From contig JARUPZ010000021.1 of NCBI GenBank assembly GCA_031213475.1, forward strand, positions 2,217,501-2,281,500: DNA of 64,000 bases, given 5' to 3'. The position numbers and the translations under genes are program-made. The notes below the pieces were generated by a model. It saw only the letters and a list, made by a program, of their open reading frames with translations. It was not told the origin of the DNA and did no database searches. Origin of the DNA: Nereocystis luetkeana (Eukaryota > Sar > Phaeophyceae > Laminariales > Laminariaceae). This document shows positions 23,031-35,625 of the stretch, in pieces; within the stretch, counting starts at the first letter, position 1, and each line of letters opens with the position of its first letter.

Positions 23031-26000
23031 TTAATGGCGGAAAGCGCGAAAAGCGTGAGCTAGCTACTCCGATGAAAATCGACGAGCAGTGGGAATGCTG
23101 AACCCTATCTGCGCGGCAAAAAAAATGAAGACGCGTACCGGGGGGGAAGAAGGGACGGCATCTGTGACTACACGGCTCGTCCAGAAAAAGACCGCTGAGG
23201 GTAAAACCTTCTACTACGAGTGGAGCTGGCAAGTGAAAGTGACGATTAAACTAAATGGGGTCGAATGTTTTCATTCGGGAATCGGGGACACCGATGCGAC
23301 AACACACGAAACGGTAAGTGATCGACTCGAAAACGGGGGCGCAATTAAACGAGAAGGAACGGTTGACGAAAAAAAAAATGTCATCTCACCATACGGGACT
23401 AGATAGAGTCAGCGAGATAAGTTCACAAGAGAGGGACACGATTCGTGCCATTGTGGCTGTTGCTCATGTACCTAGTGCCGCGTATACTGCCTTGCGGCAC
23501 GAGGTGCGACAATTTTCTCTCCGCACAGCGCACGATGGTAGGTCAACATCTATCTATCTGCCAACACCTGGTACGGCAGCAGCGCAGTAGTGTTTGATAT
23601 CTCCAAAACTCCCCTCTCTTTCTCAAATAATACAGGCATCGGCCAACGGATGACGATGGTAGAAGAGGCCCTCTAGCTGCTGTGCGATGAGATTGCGTAG
23701 TTGACAGTAGGTACGCCGGGGAAGCCGTGCGTGTATACCACATGGCCCAGCTTCGACGAAACGGGTTGAAACATGTCTGGCACAGCGGTACTTGATTCTC
23801 CTACCGTATGACACCATCACACTAGATGATAAGATAGCGCACCCCCCTGGGATAATTTCTGAGCCTATTTCCCCCCCCAAGAAGGGGGGGGGGGGGGGGG
23901 CGAACACGGTGACTGCGCAAAGATCTCGACGGGATATTTCCGTAGACGTACGGTCCATCCGGGACAATTGGTCCTTTCACTTTTCAGCGAATATCTATTG
24001 AACAAAAAATAATTGTGACGTGAAAGCACCATGGCCGTGACCGCCGTCGCGAGCTACGTCGATAACCGCGGAGTTTTTTTTGTTTATGGAAAAGGCAACA
24101 TTTTCGACAAAAATTACCCCGAAATTACCCCGAAATACCCCGAAGTGGGCGCTAATGGCACCCGCACGCATATCATGCTCACAGATCAAGCGTTCCTGTG
24201 CTGTACAGCGCAATGGCAACCAAAGAGACAATCATGCGTACATACGATATCACACATTGTATATATCGTACGTACGATACGATACAATCATATATGGTTA
24301 CATGTGGCTGATATAACAGCCATGGTGCATGCCAGGGGCAAGCCTGACCCAAACAATCCACCGGCAGTATTCGTACGTTTATTTGCACTCAGGCCGAATC
24401 ATACCCAGCCACAGGAGGACATCATGACCTCTCTACATGCCAAAACTACACCCAGTCACAGGAATAACTCATGGCCTCCCGACACGCCAAAACTATTTTT
24501 TCTCGAGTGATTCACCCAGTCACCACACATGTATCTAACACCCCCCCCCCCCCTCCCCTCCCCATTATTACAGCCGTATCCTCCTCTGCCTCCTACCTCG
24601 CCGTCTTTTTCTTTTCCCCTCCTCCTTCCCCTTGTTGAGCACTTACTTGTTGAGCACTTTGAGTGCTTTGAACGACGGGAAAAGTCCATCTTTACTGCGC
24701 AGCTGCTGCTATCGCCTCTGCTTTCCTTCTTGTCGTCAGCAGTGCTCTCGCACCCCCCCCCCTAACCCTAGCTCTGCTGTGTGCGTGTATGGCCCCAACA
24801 GAGTTTTCTGCTGTGTGCGCCTTTGTGCTGTATCGGGCATGCTGTTTTCAGTATAGTATACCTGGTGCCATTTTTAGTGCGTAGGTTCATCTGGGTCCGT
24901 GTCGGGTGGCGGCAAAACAAGTTTACGAATATCTCGCGACCTACCAGGTATCGCTTTTCTCAGAAAAAAAAACTCTCTGCGGGGGGGGGGGGGGGGGGGG
25001 GTTGATGAAAGGAATCGTTTGTCGCGGTATTTTTTAAGAATCGTAGTGCTACAGTTATCCTCTATGAAACGGATGAAGTCGACCTACTAAATCCAGTTTT
25101 TTATATATATTTCAATCAAATTTCACGTTTTCAGAAACGAAAGAAATCGCGTCGCGAGAGAGTGTTGAGAGCAATCCAAATCCGTCGAGATATTGGAGAT
25201 CATGAAAGTCCGCCGGTCCCAAGAAACGATAGGCGTGTCCCTGGTTTTATCTAGGACTCAAGGGCTAAGAGAGAAAAAGAGAAAAAAAAAAACTCTCCTT
25301 AGAGACCTGCCCCTAGAGACAGCAGGGCGTTTGCCGGTGCCTTTGAGTTTCGGAACATCTATACCTCCACCCCGAGAAAACTGTGCCTTGGTGCCGGACA
25401 ACTTGTAGACAAAATGTCCTGCATGGACCATATGTATGTACCAGATACCTGGTAGGCGTTTGCACGTTCCCTGTTGTCGAGAGAAATCCGGTTCGAAATT
25501 CGTCAGAGGGGTGTGTTTCTATGCGTGCTCAAGTGTTCACGGTAACCTAACCCAGACTGACCCTAACCCCGACCACCTGAGAAAAAGGTGCTTGGAATCA
25601 AGCTGTACTTCGGAGTTTGTGCTATCACTTTCAACCGTTTCGTCGAATCTGGGCCGAGTCGTAACCTGTACATCCCTGGATGGCGACACCCAAACACCTG
25701 CCAAGTGGTGGCCTTTTTTTGTTCCTTTTCGCTCCGTCTCCAAAGGTATGCATGCACGCGTGCTCAGTGGGCAAATGACTGAGGCGAGAAAATGTGAGCA
25801 CCCCCCGACCGCTCGCCCGCTCCTCCCCTCGTCGCGTGCATCGCCGGTTCTACATTTTATTGTGCATGCTTGGATGCACGTGTTTGTTTGTTTTTGTCGG
25901 TGTGCGTCTGCGGCTGCATTGCCTATACAGCGGCCGGAGGACAGGAGGCGCACGCAAGCGCGGGAGGCGCTTTCTGGAGAATTGTGTGAGTACGCCTCCC

Positions 26001-27118
26001 CGTACGCAACGAACGCCTCGCCTCTTAAAACGGTTCTGAGTATCCGTCCCCGGTGGAGGCTGCCGTGTATATCCCCACTCGAAAGGCACCCATATCTTGA
26101 GCGGAAACTACTTGGAACTAGCATAGCCTTTTCGGTGAGAGGCACCTGGTACCTGGTATGGTGCAGCAGAACGCAGGGGATGGGTAGGCGCGGGCCTGTT
26201 TTTTCGTCAGCAGTGACATCGTAAGAGCGCTAGCAACTACGCCAGCAGCGACGACAGAAGCAGCAGCAGCAGCAGCAGCAGCAAACACGACAGCAATAAT
26301 AGTATCAGTAGCGGCAGCAACGTCAGCAGTAAAGTCGGGAGTGGCACCGGTAACTACAGCAGTTAAACTGTAGCAACAACATTCAAGAACAGCAGTCATA
26401 CGCATACCTGGTAAGTAACTGCCAGGTAGGGAACATGCGCCCTCCCCCACCCCCAATACGGTGGATACACAATGAAGCCGAGTCTTTTCTGGAGACAATC
26501 TGAGAGGCCTGTTTTCGTAAGAGTTGACGCTTAGGTCTCCGTCTGTACCACATCTCAAACCACCAAAAAGTATAGGCCCCGGTTCTTGAACCGAATCACT
26601 CACCCCGATTATCGCGATTTTCCAAAAGCTACTATTAATATTAATACTGTTAAAAAGTAGACTGAAAACAACGCTTCAAGAGTCACTATTAATAGGAAAT
26701 ATAATTAAAAAAAGGCTTCGAACGTTACTATACTACTGCGCGTAGAAATTTGACCATATATATATATATATATATATATATTTGCTTCAAAGCTCCAAAT
26801 TTTGCTGATTTAATAGAATGGATTGGATGGTTGGATGAAGTTGGTGGTATTCGACGGATTACGTCAGCTTTTTCTTTTCTGAATGGATAACGCCCTGCAC
26901 ACTGCGCGTTGTCGGAAGGCAAACAATAAATAAAAATAGAAAATAGGATGGAATGTGCCTGATATCAACCTTTTTCCCCCGAGAGGGAAAACCTACTGTA
27001 GGAGTACACTCTTAACAATAGGTCATGAGGCATGGGGGTAGAACCAAGAATGACGTAAAGTTGATCACACTCGCAGCAGAATTCTTCGCAGATGGGTTGA
27101 ACCCCCGGACTTCGTATT
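23031..27118. other. no gene recognised
   Basis: The largest open frames are 262 codons on plus (25436-26224) and 202 on minus (25537-26145). They overlap, neither carries a motif, and the plus one begins on a TACCTGGTA site, so both are probably chance. Also present: G tracts at 23883 and 24982, a CCCGAAATTA tandem at 24117-24145, an AGC run at 26256-26285, a (TA)n run at 26757-26781 and a weak R3-like tail at 26865-26945. Confidence 0.5.
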
Positions 27119-27299
27119 TTGCGGGTGAGCACGTTGTTGGTTACTCGTGACCTCGATGTTTGTCGGTGTTTGGCTGCGGGAATAGCTGCTGGCGGTGCCG
27201 TCGTCGCCTTGCTACGAGGAAGCATCGCCGATAAACACAGAAAAACGCGTCGGAGTCGACACCACTCACAGGCAATTTCCATTGGGCGCACGCTGTTGC

Positions 27300-28871
27300 T
27301 TGCTGTCTCTGTGTATGCCGCGCGTTTTGCAGATTACGACTTCGTTGTGGTCGGGGCGGGAACCGCTGGTAGTATTGCCTCCGGCGAACGGTCGCGACGC
27401 GAAGGCTACAAGATACTCCTCATTGAGGCGGGTGCCGATAACTTCGATCCAAGCATCACGAACCTCTCCGGATACTTTGATGTCGCCTTCAACACTCTCA
27501 ACTCCGGATTCTTGCAATGGGGCTTGCAAACCACGCCCCAAGAGCTCGGGGGGGGTCGGCAAGGAGGTAGAACCTCGCGAAATTGGTCTGCCCGCGGGCA
27601 AATAAATGCCTCGGTGGATCGCATTCCATCAACGCGTGTGCCTTTGTACAGGGGCACAGTTCCGGCTTTGACACCATCGCTGCCGAGCTCGGTGACCCGG
27701 TTTGGAAGTGGGACGCGACGAAAAAGGCCAGGCCCCGGATTAAGAAGACTCTTGACCCGATCAAGGTTGGCAAACAATTTGTCACCGCGTCGGAGGAAGC
27801 CTTGGGGCTGCCGTACAATGCTGAGCCGCTCGACGGAGACCAGTACGGTATCGGAGCTTCCTACTGGACCGCCAAGGAAGGCGTTTCGAGTGGCATTCGC
27901 GTTACCGCTCACGAAGCCTTCGCCAAGCCCATCCATGTCGACGCCCCATGCCAAAGACGGCAAGGTGGAAGGTCGTCACATTTCATCAGGTCGAGAAGCT
28001 GATCTCTGATGGCACCAAGGTCATCGGAGTAAGTAAGCCGTAAGAACACTCGAGCCGATATCTCGCAAGAATTCTACGCCAAGAAAGAAAGTCATCCTCT
28101 CGGCGGGCGCCCACAACTCGCCGAAAGTCCTGGTGATGCTCTCGGGTGTTGGAGCCAGCGACCAACTCGATGCTCTAGGTATTGAGACCAAGGTAGAGCT
28201 GAAGGCTGTGGGCGAGAACTTTCGCGATCATTACGCCGCCGCCACCTTTTTTCGGAATATTGTGGACCTCCCCGCCAACGCTCCGATTATGTTCCTCCAG
28301 TCTCCGACGTTCAACATTTTGGGCCCCGAAAAAAAAAAAGTCCGCCTTCTTATCAGATGGAGATTTCTGGGAACTTTGGGGCCATCACGCCGCTTCGAAC
28401 ACAGAGCGTTGGAATCGTGCGCTCGGGGAGTCTGCCGATGTCGACGCGCCTGTCACGATCGATCCGAACATCCTCGACGCCATGGAAGACTTGCAGCTGT
28501 ACGTGGATGGGCTCAAGACCATCCTGATCCCGTTTTTTCCGGTCGCTGGTCGACCAAAACTTGATATCCGAGGGAAACGTCAACTTGGACTGGAACGACG
28601 ATGAGCTGGCCGACTTCGTGTTCAAGAATTTAGAGACGAACCACCACCCTACCGGCACGTGCAAGGTCGGCACGAGCGACGACGAGCTCGCCGTGGTGGA
28701 CAAGGACTTCAAGGTTTTTGGGCTCTCGAACGTTCGTGTCGTTGATGCCTCCATCTTCCCTTTTTTTTGCCCTCCGGCAACAACAACAGCAATGCCGCCA
28801 CCACGACGGCGGCCATGATTGCTGTTGACAAAATTGTGCGAGAGTACAGAAGCAGCAAGAAGAAGACGTGA
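27300..28871 (+). pseudogene. GMC oxidoreductase, broken
   Basis: The family are FAD-dependent oxidases and dehydrogenases acting on alcohols, sugars or choline. A hydrophobic leader (TLLLAVSVYAARF) precedes the Rossmann motif YDFVVVGAGTAGS with IEAG downstream. GMC signature 1 appears as KCLGGSHSINA at about 27605 and signature 2 as SAGAHNSPKVL-M-LSGVGA at about 28100. The C-terminal part has NHHPTGTCKVG with the catalytic-site His (28640) and NVRVVDASIFP. The stop is at 28869. The frame changes about five times: a 4-bp duplication at about 27605 and slips at a G run (27548), an A run (28327) and T runs (28537, 28757). No intron is needed for the rest, so it may be a retrocopy. Some breaks at homopolymers could be sequencing errors. 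Confidence 0.88.
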
Positions 28872-30228
28872 AGCTACAAGAAAGCCTCACTCACGGCAAC
28901 GCCTTTCTGAGGAGAGTTGAATGGAGTGAGTGCATGCATTGTATGTGGTGTGGTTTTTTTCCTGCCCCCGCTGGATGGAGTGTACGTGGGCGTTACGACG
29001 CCTGGGTAATTGAGTGTGTTTGCGGATGATGTACGTCCCCTGGGTGACTTCAAACCCGCCCCCACTAGGAAACAGTGTGTAGCCCTGCGAGTTCTCTCCC
29101 TCCCCTGGTCTCCCCCCCCCCCCCCCCCCCCCCACGCCCCCTGTCAGCTGTTGTCAAAAACGAGATATACAAAATTATACAAGACCGGTTTGCGAGAAAC
29201 AAAACCGAAATGTACGGGGATTATTTTGGCCCTGTGCACCATTTTTTTCGTGTCGTTCGTTGTTCTTCTTCTGGGGTTTCTTGGATGATGGGTCATCTTG
29301 AGCAAGAGCGGGGTGATAATTTTTGTGAAAAAAAAAAAAAGATATTCGTAACGAAGGGGGGATTTTTTTTTTTTCGGAATGTCACGATTTTTTTTCTGGG
29401 TTCGGGGACACGGCATACTTGTACCCCACGCGACAATTTTTCATGTGCTCGTACACAAAACAGCAGCGAGCCAAGAGAGTACCGGTTACAACATGGTTTG
29501 GTTCGGGCGAGGAAAGTATTTTGGAATATTGAGGGTTGACTGTGTAATAGAGTAAATAATGTTGAATCACACACACAGTCACACACACTTACGTACAGAG
29601 AAAGTATTCATACGAACAAGGCATTCTACTCTCGTACGATTCGTTGTGCAAAGGCTCTTGTTCCTTGGAAACCCAAGCAAGAAAGGTTCGCGCTTCGCGC
29701 TCGCGCGCGCCTTACTCTATAATCGGTTTCGTACTGCTCCCACAGGCACGCCCCCCCGCCCGCCCCCCCCCCCCCCCCCCGCCGCCTCCCGCCCAGCATC
29801 ATAATCAACTACTACCGTATATACGCATATACGGTCAGTGTTTACTTTCACGTGATCCTTGAACCTTCAAGCATTTTTACCACGCCCCACCAATTGATTT
29901 CGCTGTGCTCCCACAGGCACGCCCCCCGCCCCCCCCCCCCCCCCCCCCCGACCAGCACCAGAGTCAGCTGTAGATAAAATACGGTCGGCAGCACAAGCAA
30001 GCGAACTCTCGCGAGGGGAAAAGGATAGCGGGTACCATCTGCGGTGTAGTCGCCCTCTCGATGCAGACACCCTACGGGCAGAGCGTCGCCGCCTGTGGGC
30101 TGAGAGGGCGATGGTTCTCGGGGAGGCGCCGGTACGCGTCGACGACATGACGAGTGTGGAACCGTTGGTTCGCGACAGCTCCAAAATGCCGTGGGCCAGC
30201 ACTGGCAAGCGCAGAAGCACTGGATGCA
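28872..30228. other. no gene recognised; C tracts
   Basis: Very long C runs at 29109-29133, 29757-29781 and 29926-29949. The last two each follow the word GCTCCCACAGGCACGCCCCC, so they sit in two copies of one short repeat. A plus-strand open stretch at 29960-30240 lacks a recognisable domain. Confidence 0.5.
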
Positions 30229-30414
30229 TGCTGACGTTTGCGTTGTTCGACCCCGTCTTCGGCCCTGAGATATGGACCCGAGTCTCTCACAGCACGAAAC
30301 GGCCCGACGTGGAAGGCTTTAATGCTGACGTTTGCGTTGTTCGACCCCGTCGGCCCTGAGATATGGACCCGAGTCTCTCACAGCATGAAACGGCCCGACG
30401 TGGAAGGCTTTATT
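30229..30414 (+). repeat. 96-bp tandem duplication
   Basis: Two adjacent copies of a unit starting GCTGACGTTTGCGTTGTTCG and ending GACGTGGAAGGCTTTA. They differ by a 3-bp gap (GTCTTCGGCC against GTCGGCC) and one substitution, so the duplication is recent. Confidence 0.9.
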
Positions 30415-31678
30415 TAAATGGCGCGAGGTCGCCGGAAACAACTGCTTGCCGTGGAGTCAGCGAGTTGTTTGGTACCACCCGTCACAACCGATGGTTGGTG
30501 TAATTGCTACGACGAGCACCGCCTAACGGACTGGGTGAGCGACGCAAAAAAAAGAGCGAGACAGGCAGACTGGTGGGAACAAGCGAAGGGTGGCGAGAGG
30601 TCCGGAAAACTTGACAGAATAGAGGGGAGGATGTATGCGGCACCGTCATGGATCTTGTGGCGCGATTTGACGAAGGAAGGGCATACACGAAGCAGAAAGC
30701 GAAGCTGGTTAAAAAGTACCAGGTACCTGGTATAGAACAAAGCCAAGCCGCAAAATCAGATGTTTTGGTAAAATCTATCTCGAGACCCTGATGATAATTA
30801 ATGGATGATGGCATTGGCCCGCGAATACTATAATACGACGAAAAAAAAAACGAGTTTTACCGAAGCTGTCCAGACTCGCGAAACTGCTGCTGCTGTGTGC
30901 ATTGAAGCATATCTGGTGCCTGGTACACCTGGAGACTGGCGCCGTTACCGCTGTACAAAACAAGACCTAACGCGCAAGCCATCAAATACTGTACATATCT
31001 GGTGTGATACAACAAGCCAACAAAATTGGGGGGGAAATGGACCAGCCTCCCTTCTCGCCTCCTGTACAATCAGCGGTCTTTCGAAAGGACAAAAAAGAAA
31101 AAACAAGCACCGTTTTTTCTCTCTTATCAGACTATTAATAGATGCAATTACCTTGCAAGAAAAAAAAAAAAAACAGCTCCCCTCCGGGGCTCTAATTTTA
31201 TCGCAAAAAACATACCAGGTACTAAGTACCAGGTATATACCTGGTGGAGCGCAGTCAGCTCCTTCCTGCGCCATTCCCCTAAAACACGTCGAAAAACTTT
31301 CCGCTACGTATAGGTACACGATTCTACAGCTCAATCCCTGTTAACACAAACAGGCCCTCCGTTCGGGACTGATTCTCGGACAGTCCCTGCGCGTCATCGT
31401 ACTAAAGCTTGGCCCACGGCGTTGCAACGACTAAACTATACTTAACGCTTTTACTCCCAAAAACCCAAAAGCGCTGCAATTTACACTAAATAAACGAGGC
31501 GCTTGCATCTCCAGACAGACCATCGTACAGCACGGACGGACTGACGGGCAGGAGTACCGTAGCCAACAAAAAAAAAAACAGGTGGGTCTATTCACCCACA
31601 AAGCGGGAGAACGTCCCTGGTCGTTTGGGCGGTACCCGGTACCATATTCACCCCCAAAATAACCACAGGAAGGTCTAT
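30415..31678. other. no gene recognised
   Basis: Contains four TACCWGGTA sites, two of them fused (30717-30732) and two 14 bp apart (31213, 31227). Open frames of up to 179 codons overlap on both strands without motifs. Confidence 0.5.
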
Positions 31679-32128
31679 TTACCGAGCGAGCCGTACAATG
31701 TCCTTGGTCCTTTTGCGGTGCTTGAAACTCGCGACCAACTCCCTTCTCAACTCCGCGTGCCCTTCCTCCACCTCGATCTTCTCGCCGCTTTCCTCGCTCA
31801 AAAACGCCCCGACCGAGCTGAAGTCCATCGACCGGTCGTTGCTCCAGGGGTCGTGGTGTCCGGCGCTCCCGGCCCAGTCCACCTTATCCTCGGGGGCATC
31901 CGACGCCTCGAAGGAGAGCAGCATGTTGTGCAGGATGCAGCACGTGAAGAAGACGCTGTCCATGTCTTCCTTCTTGTGGTAGCCCATGTTGAGCTTGAGG
32001 ATCCTGAAACGGCCTTTGAGAGCGGCGAAAAAGCTCCCCACGTCCTTCCGAACGCCCTCCAGCGCATCCGAGAAGTTTGCGTCGGCGATCGTCGCCGGCT
32101 GCTTGGTGGGACCCATGAGGGCTGTCCA
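31679..32128 (-). CDS. HARBI1-like PIF/Harbinger transposase, exon 3 (C-terminus)
   Basis: The last 149 residues of a DDE_4/Plant_tran-type nuclease. It starts after a CCACCAG acceptor at 32129-32131 with WTALMGPTK, which in this family follows the second catalytic Asp region. It then has LEGVRKDVGSFFAALKGRFR, KLNMGYHKKEDMDSVFFTCC and ILHNMLL, and ends with a stop at 31679. The family normally has RKDVE before FF-x2-LKGRF, with the Glu as third catalytic residue; here the codon is GGG (Gly). The exon is fully open and phase 0 with exon 2. This could be a domesticated host gene or a recently dead transposon. Confidence 0.85.
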   Translation of the reverse strand, partial: WTALMGPTKQPATIADANFSDALEGVRKDVGSFFAALKGRFRILKLNMGYHKKEDMDSVFFTCCILHNMLLSFEASDAPEDKVDWAGSAGHHDPWSNDRSMDFSSVGAFLSEESGEKIEVEEGHAELRRELVASFKHRKRTKDIVRLAR

Positions 32129-32374
32129 CTGGTGGGGGGGTTGGGGGGGATCGGCGAGCGAGGGGGGAGGGGCGGGGGGGGGGGGGGGTACCTCATTTAT
32201 TGCTTGCCTTAGTCATTTGACCATTGACCGCGCATCTCTTTCGAGACGGAGCGGCATGCCTACTCCTAGTAGAGGAGCAGAGACACCTCCAACATTTGGG
32301 CGCTTAATACGTTGTTTTTCCATGGGGGGGGGGGGGGGGGGGGGAGCGAACATGGAGTGGCGCGGCGGGGGGGG

Positions 32375-32450
32375 GTGTACTCATGTTATGCATGGTCGTA
32401 GTCGTATGACCAAAGACCCTCATATTCCTACTATACCGGGTGGGGAGGCG
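32375..32450 (+). repeat. dispersed repeat R5
   Basis: CATGCATGG-like start, then TCGTAGTCGTATGACCAAAG and ACCCTCATATTCCTACTA. G tracts lie on both sides (32323-32343, 32367-32374). Confidence 0.7.
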
Positions 32451-32846
32451 GGGGGGGGAGGGGGGGCAATAGGGAGTGGCGGGCGAGGGGAAAGATCGCG
32501 TGCTATTCGACGCGTTGAATCGGTGGTTCTCTCTTCTACACAACAAGTACAGTACCGGCCCTCTCACAAGAAATTAAGTTATGAGAAGGTCAGCCTTGAA
32601 TATTGAAAAACTGAAGAAAGCTCTCCGCCTGGTCACTGCCTGAGTTTCGAGGATGTGCGCCTGGACGCCCGTGGCACCACTTTCGCCAGACGGCTTGACA
32701 GCAGAAAACAATTGGCAGTAGCAGTGCCACTGTTCGTGCTTGTGCGTCGGTACAATCTACTCTCATGCGTGTTTCTCCTCCTTTTTTTTCAAGTTTTCCA
32801 CTTCCTTCACAATTTGAAAAAAATCACATCGTCGTTCCCGGGCAAC

Positions 32847-32968
32847 TTTTACGCGGATGACCATAATAAATAGGGGACCTACGGTACACAAAAAAAACTA
32901 CCTGGTATATGTTTCCCTATTTTTACTAACAATATGTGGTCCTATTTACTATGGTCCCTCGTAATATT
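32847..32968. repeat. MITE family 1, copy 6 (filled, diverged)
   Basis: ACGCGGATGACCATAATAAA and its degenerate partner TACTATGGTCCCTCGTAATA mark the ends. TACCTGGTA lies at 32899 at the same internal position as in copy 4. Confidence 0.8.
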
Positions 32969-33234
32969 AACAAAAACATGAAACGGAACCTCAGTGGAAA
33001 CCCGCTCAACGGGGCGGCAGGCGACTCCCTGGTGTATCATTAACCGGGCGTTCTCATGGACGCTGCGGCTGTTCTCCTCGTGTGAAGACCCGGGTGGCTA
33101 GCCTGAAGCACGCCGGTGCGTTGACCACTGACCTAGTTTCAGCTCTTGAAGGCAAAAGCCAAAGAGGGTTTGGTCACAGAACAAGTCTTCAAGAATCTGA
33201 GCCAGGCCTGGAAACTGCGGTGTGATGGCTCGGT

Positions 33235-33900
33235 TGACCAAGACGAGTGCGAGGAGGATCTGCGGATGAGTGTGGCTTTTCTCTCGGAGCGCCCGACGAG
33301 CAGTTCGCCGACAACATGCACGGCCAGGCCACGGACGAGTTCAAGAGCGTCTTGATGAAGGAGCGCAACGCGTTGCTCTGGCTTCTGCCCGCCGAGTGCA
33401 CAGACGAAACCCAGCCTGTAGATGCCGGCTATGGGCGCGATTTTCAAGGTGCACGTGGGCAAGACCCTCGACAAGTAGCTGCTGGTTGCTGACCATGTGG
33501 AGCGGGGGGGGTCCATAAGCTGACGGGCCCACTAAGCTGACGGCATCCCAGCGTACGATTTGGATAACGCAACGGGTCGGCGAGGCTGCGAAGAAGATCG
33601 ATATCGAGATGGGCGTCGAACATCGCAGGCGCCTGTTCGAGAAGACTGACCTGGCGATAAGCGCAGACGGAAGCGATGACAACCACATCAACCTAGAAGG
33701 TATGGAGGGGGATATCTTCTTCCTGGACACGGACAGCACGCCGGAGCCGTTTGAGGATGTGCTGACGGCCTCGCCTGCTCCTACCGACGAGGAGCACCCG
33801 CCAGGCGCGAGCGATGAGGACGACGAGTCGAACAAGGAACGGGGCGGGAGCAGCAACTGGCGCGAACGACGAACTAACAACCCTGGACGTCAACGATAAC
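33235..33900 (+). pseudogene. pogo/DDE_1-like transposase, C-terminal part
   Basis: The plus strand encodes NMHGQATDEFKSVL, LLWLLPAECTDETQPVDAGYGRDF and, in another frame, LTASQRTIWITQRVGEAAKK followed by FEKTDLAISADGSDDNHIN. These follow the order typical of DDE_1 (jerky/pogo-type) endonucleases, where a CTD-x2-QPVDAG-x-GR block precedes an FEKTG-x6-DGSDD block. The N-terminal DNA-binding region and the first catalytic residues were not found. There are at least two frame breaks (near 33450 and 33510). An acidic tail ends at about 33900. It lies antisense inside predicted intron 2 of the HARBI1-like gene. Confidence 0.75.
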
Positions 33901-34246
33901 CTCGCCGAGGGTGAGGAGCCTCTGTCCCTCTAAATCCCCACGGGGTACTTCCTCGTGAGCTCAGCACCTGCCGGATTCACCGCGGCGCTCGTGAAGCAGT
34001 CCGTAATGCTGCAGTTCGGGTATCGGGTTGGTTCAAGGGCGACCATCACGCGGCAGTCTTAGGCGTGTACACGCCACTTTTGCGACTACAAGAGTCTTTG
34101 TCGACCGCGACAGCAGCACACACAGTGTGAAGCTGCCGTTGACCGAATACTCGGTGAACCGCTCGTCGGGGGAGGGATATCGGGGCGCTGTTGAAGAACC
34201 TTGCTCGAGGTGTTGGGTTCGACCACAAGGGAGCCAGGATGAGGCA

Positions 34247-34282
<36 letters not shown>

Positions 34283-35499
34283 ATCGGGAACGGGATGGGG
34301 AAGAAAAGGGAGAAAAGGAAGAGGGCGAAGAAGAGGATGCAGTAGGCGATGCTGAACCCGTCGAGAGGGCGAAAGGAAAACCCCGTGGCAAGCGCAGGCG
34401 TGTCGCCTTGGGTGGGAGGGGGTGGTGTCAACCGCACGATCGAGTAGCAGGGCTTGCATGCCAAACGTGCGTCTAGCGGACCAGTAGACATTTGCAGCAC
34501 AATAGCGCTGGGGAAACGGTTTCCTGGATTTCCTTCGTGCGACACCAGCAGCGAGGGCAAGGCCTGGCGTAGGTGATTGCCGCTGTGGAGGGTGATCAAT
34601 GTACTCTACTGCAATACATGGTAATAATAATAACAAAAACGAAAAACCATGCGTGCGGAAAGATGTGTGTGTGCACTACATTCCAGGGAAAACGTCTTCT
34701 CCGGGACCGAAACAAGAAAGTGCGGCATAAGGAAGAGTGCTTTCGCGCGCGCCCAGGCATAGAAAAGTCAGCCCGAGCCCGGTTTCTGGTTTCTTGTGAG
34801 AGGGCCGGTTCGGAAGTAGGAGGCATATCACGCAGCTGCCGTACCGACGATAAATGTTGCGTACGCGAATTCCAGGTTTGCCTGATGATTTGTGAACATG
34901 AACACTCAGGTCCAACACCCAAATATGGCAAGCGCGGTATCACCAACAGTCTCCAGGTAATAGATAGGGTGAGCGATCTGCGGTGTGAGCAGATCCATGC
35001 TGTACGCGTAACCGACGACTCCTTGCAGTGTAATTCAGGCGCAAAATGCCCGCCCCCCCCCCCCCCCCCCCCCACCCCCTATTTTTTATAGGTTGGGTTG
35101 GCGTCGGTTGGCAACGACGCTGTGAAACATGCCGCTCACTACGTGCGCTAGACAACCTGGGTACCGTTTTTTTTTTTTTTTTTTTTTTGGCGGTCGCCCA
35201 CAGCTGGTTTGTCGAGTTAGATCATTTGTGCGAGGTAAAGAACCTTTACTCCGCACAATTGGGAATTGATCGTATCACGTAGTGTTCAAGGTAAGGCACC
35301 CAAGAGGCAGTTACATAGTACTCCCATTGCTGTCTCTGGAAATGCCTACACCGGAAATTAAATCAACTCATTGAAGTTGTCGTCCATATGCAAGTCCGCC
35401 TCAAAAGCGGTTCTTAGTAGGATGCAGCTCACCCTTCATGCGACTCGCCAGACACCTCACGGCGCTTCGCGCTTGGTGCAAGCAATGTCTGCCTGGTCG
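33901..35499. other. no gene recognised
   Basis: Dominated by G/C tracts (34244-34280, 35047-35073) and a T run (35167-35188). Long open frames on the minus strand at 34033-34636 are polyproline reading through the G tract, so they are not evidence of a gene. Confidence 0.55.
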
Positions 35500-35625
35500 G
35501 TGAAAACCCGACATGCTCCGTCCCGGCATTGTAGGGATGCGAGGGTCTATGGTCATCCGACTACGGCCATGCATGAGATCGAGTACATCTCTCCTATCGA
35601 GTACACCCCCCCCCCCCCCCCCGGC
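35500..35625 (-). repeat. dispersed repeat R5, reversed
   Basis: TGTAGGGATGCGAGGGTCTA and ACTACGGCCATGCATGAGAT match the R5 words in reverse. A C tract (35606-35622) lies at the end equivalent to the G tracts of other copies. The CGGTGAAAACCCGACATGCT extension is shared with 62005-62025. Confidence 0.7.

Noticed and set aside
25436-26224. 262-codon plus and 202-codon minus open frames
   Set aside because: They overlap on opposite strands, start on a TACCTGGTA insertion, and show no domain, so probably chance.
34033-34636. 188-196-codon proline-rich frames
   Set aside because: They read through a run of about 37 G; length is due to the tract.
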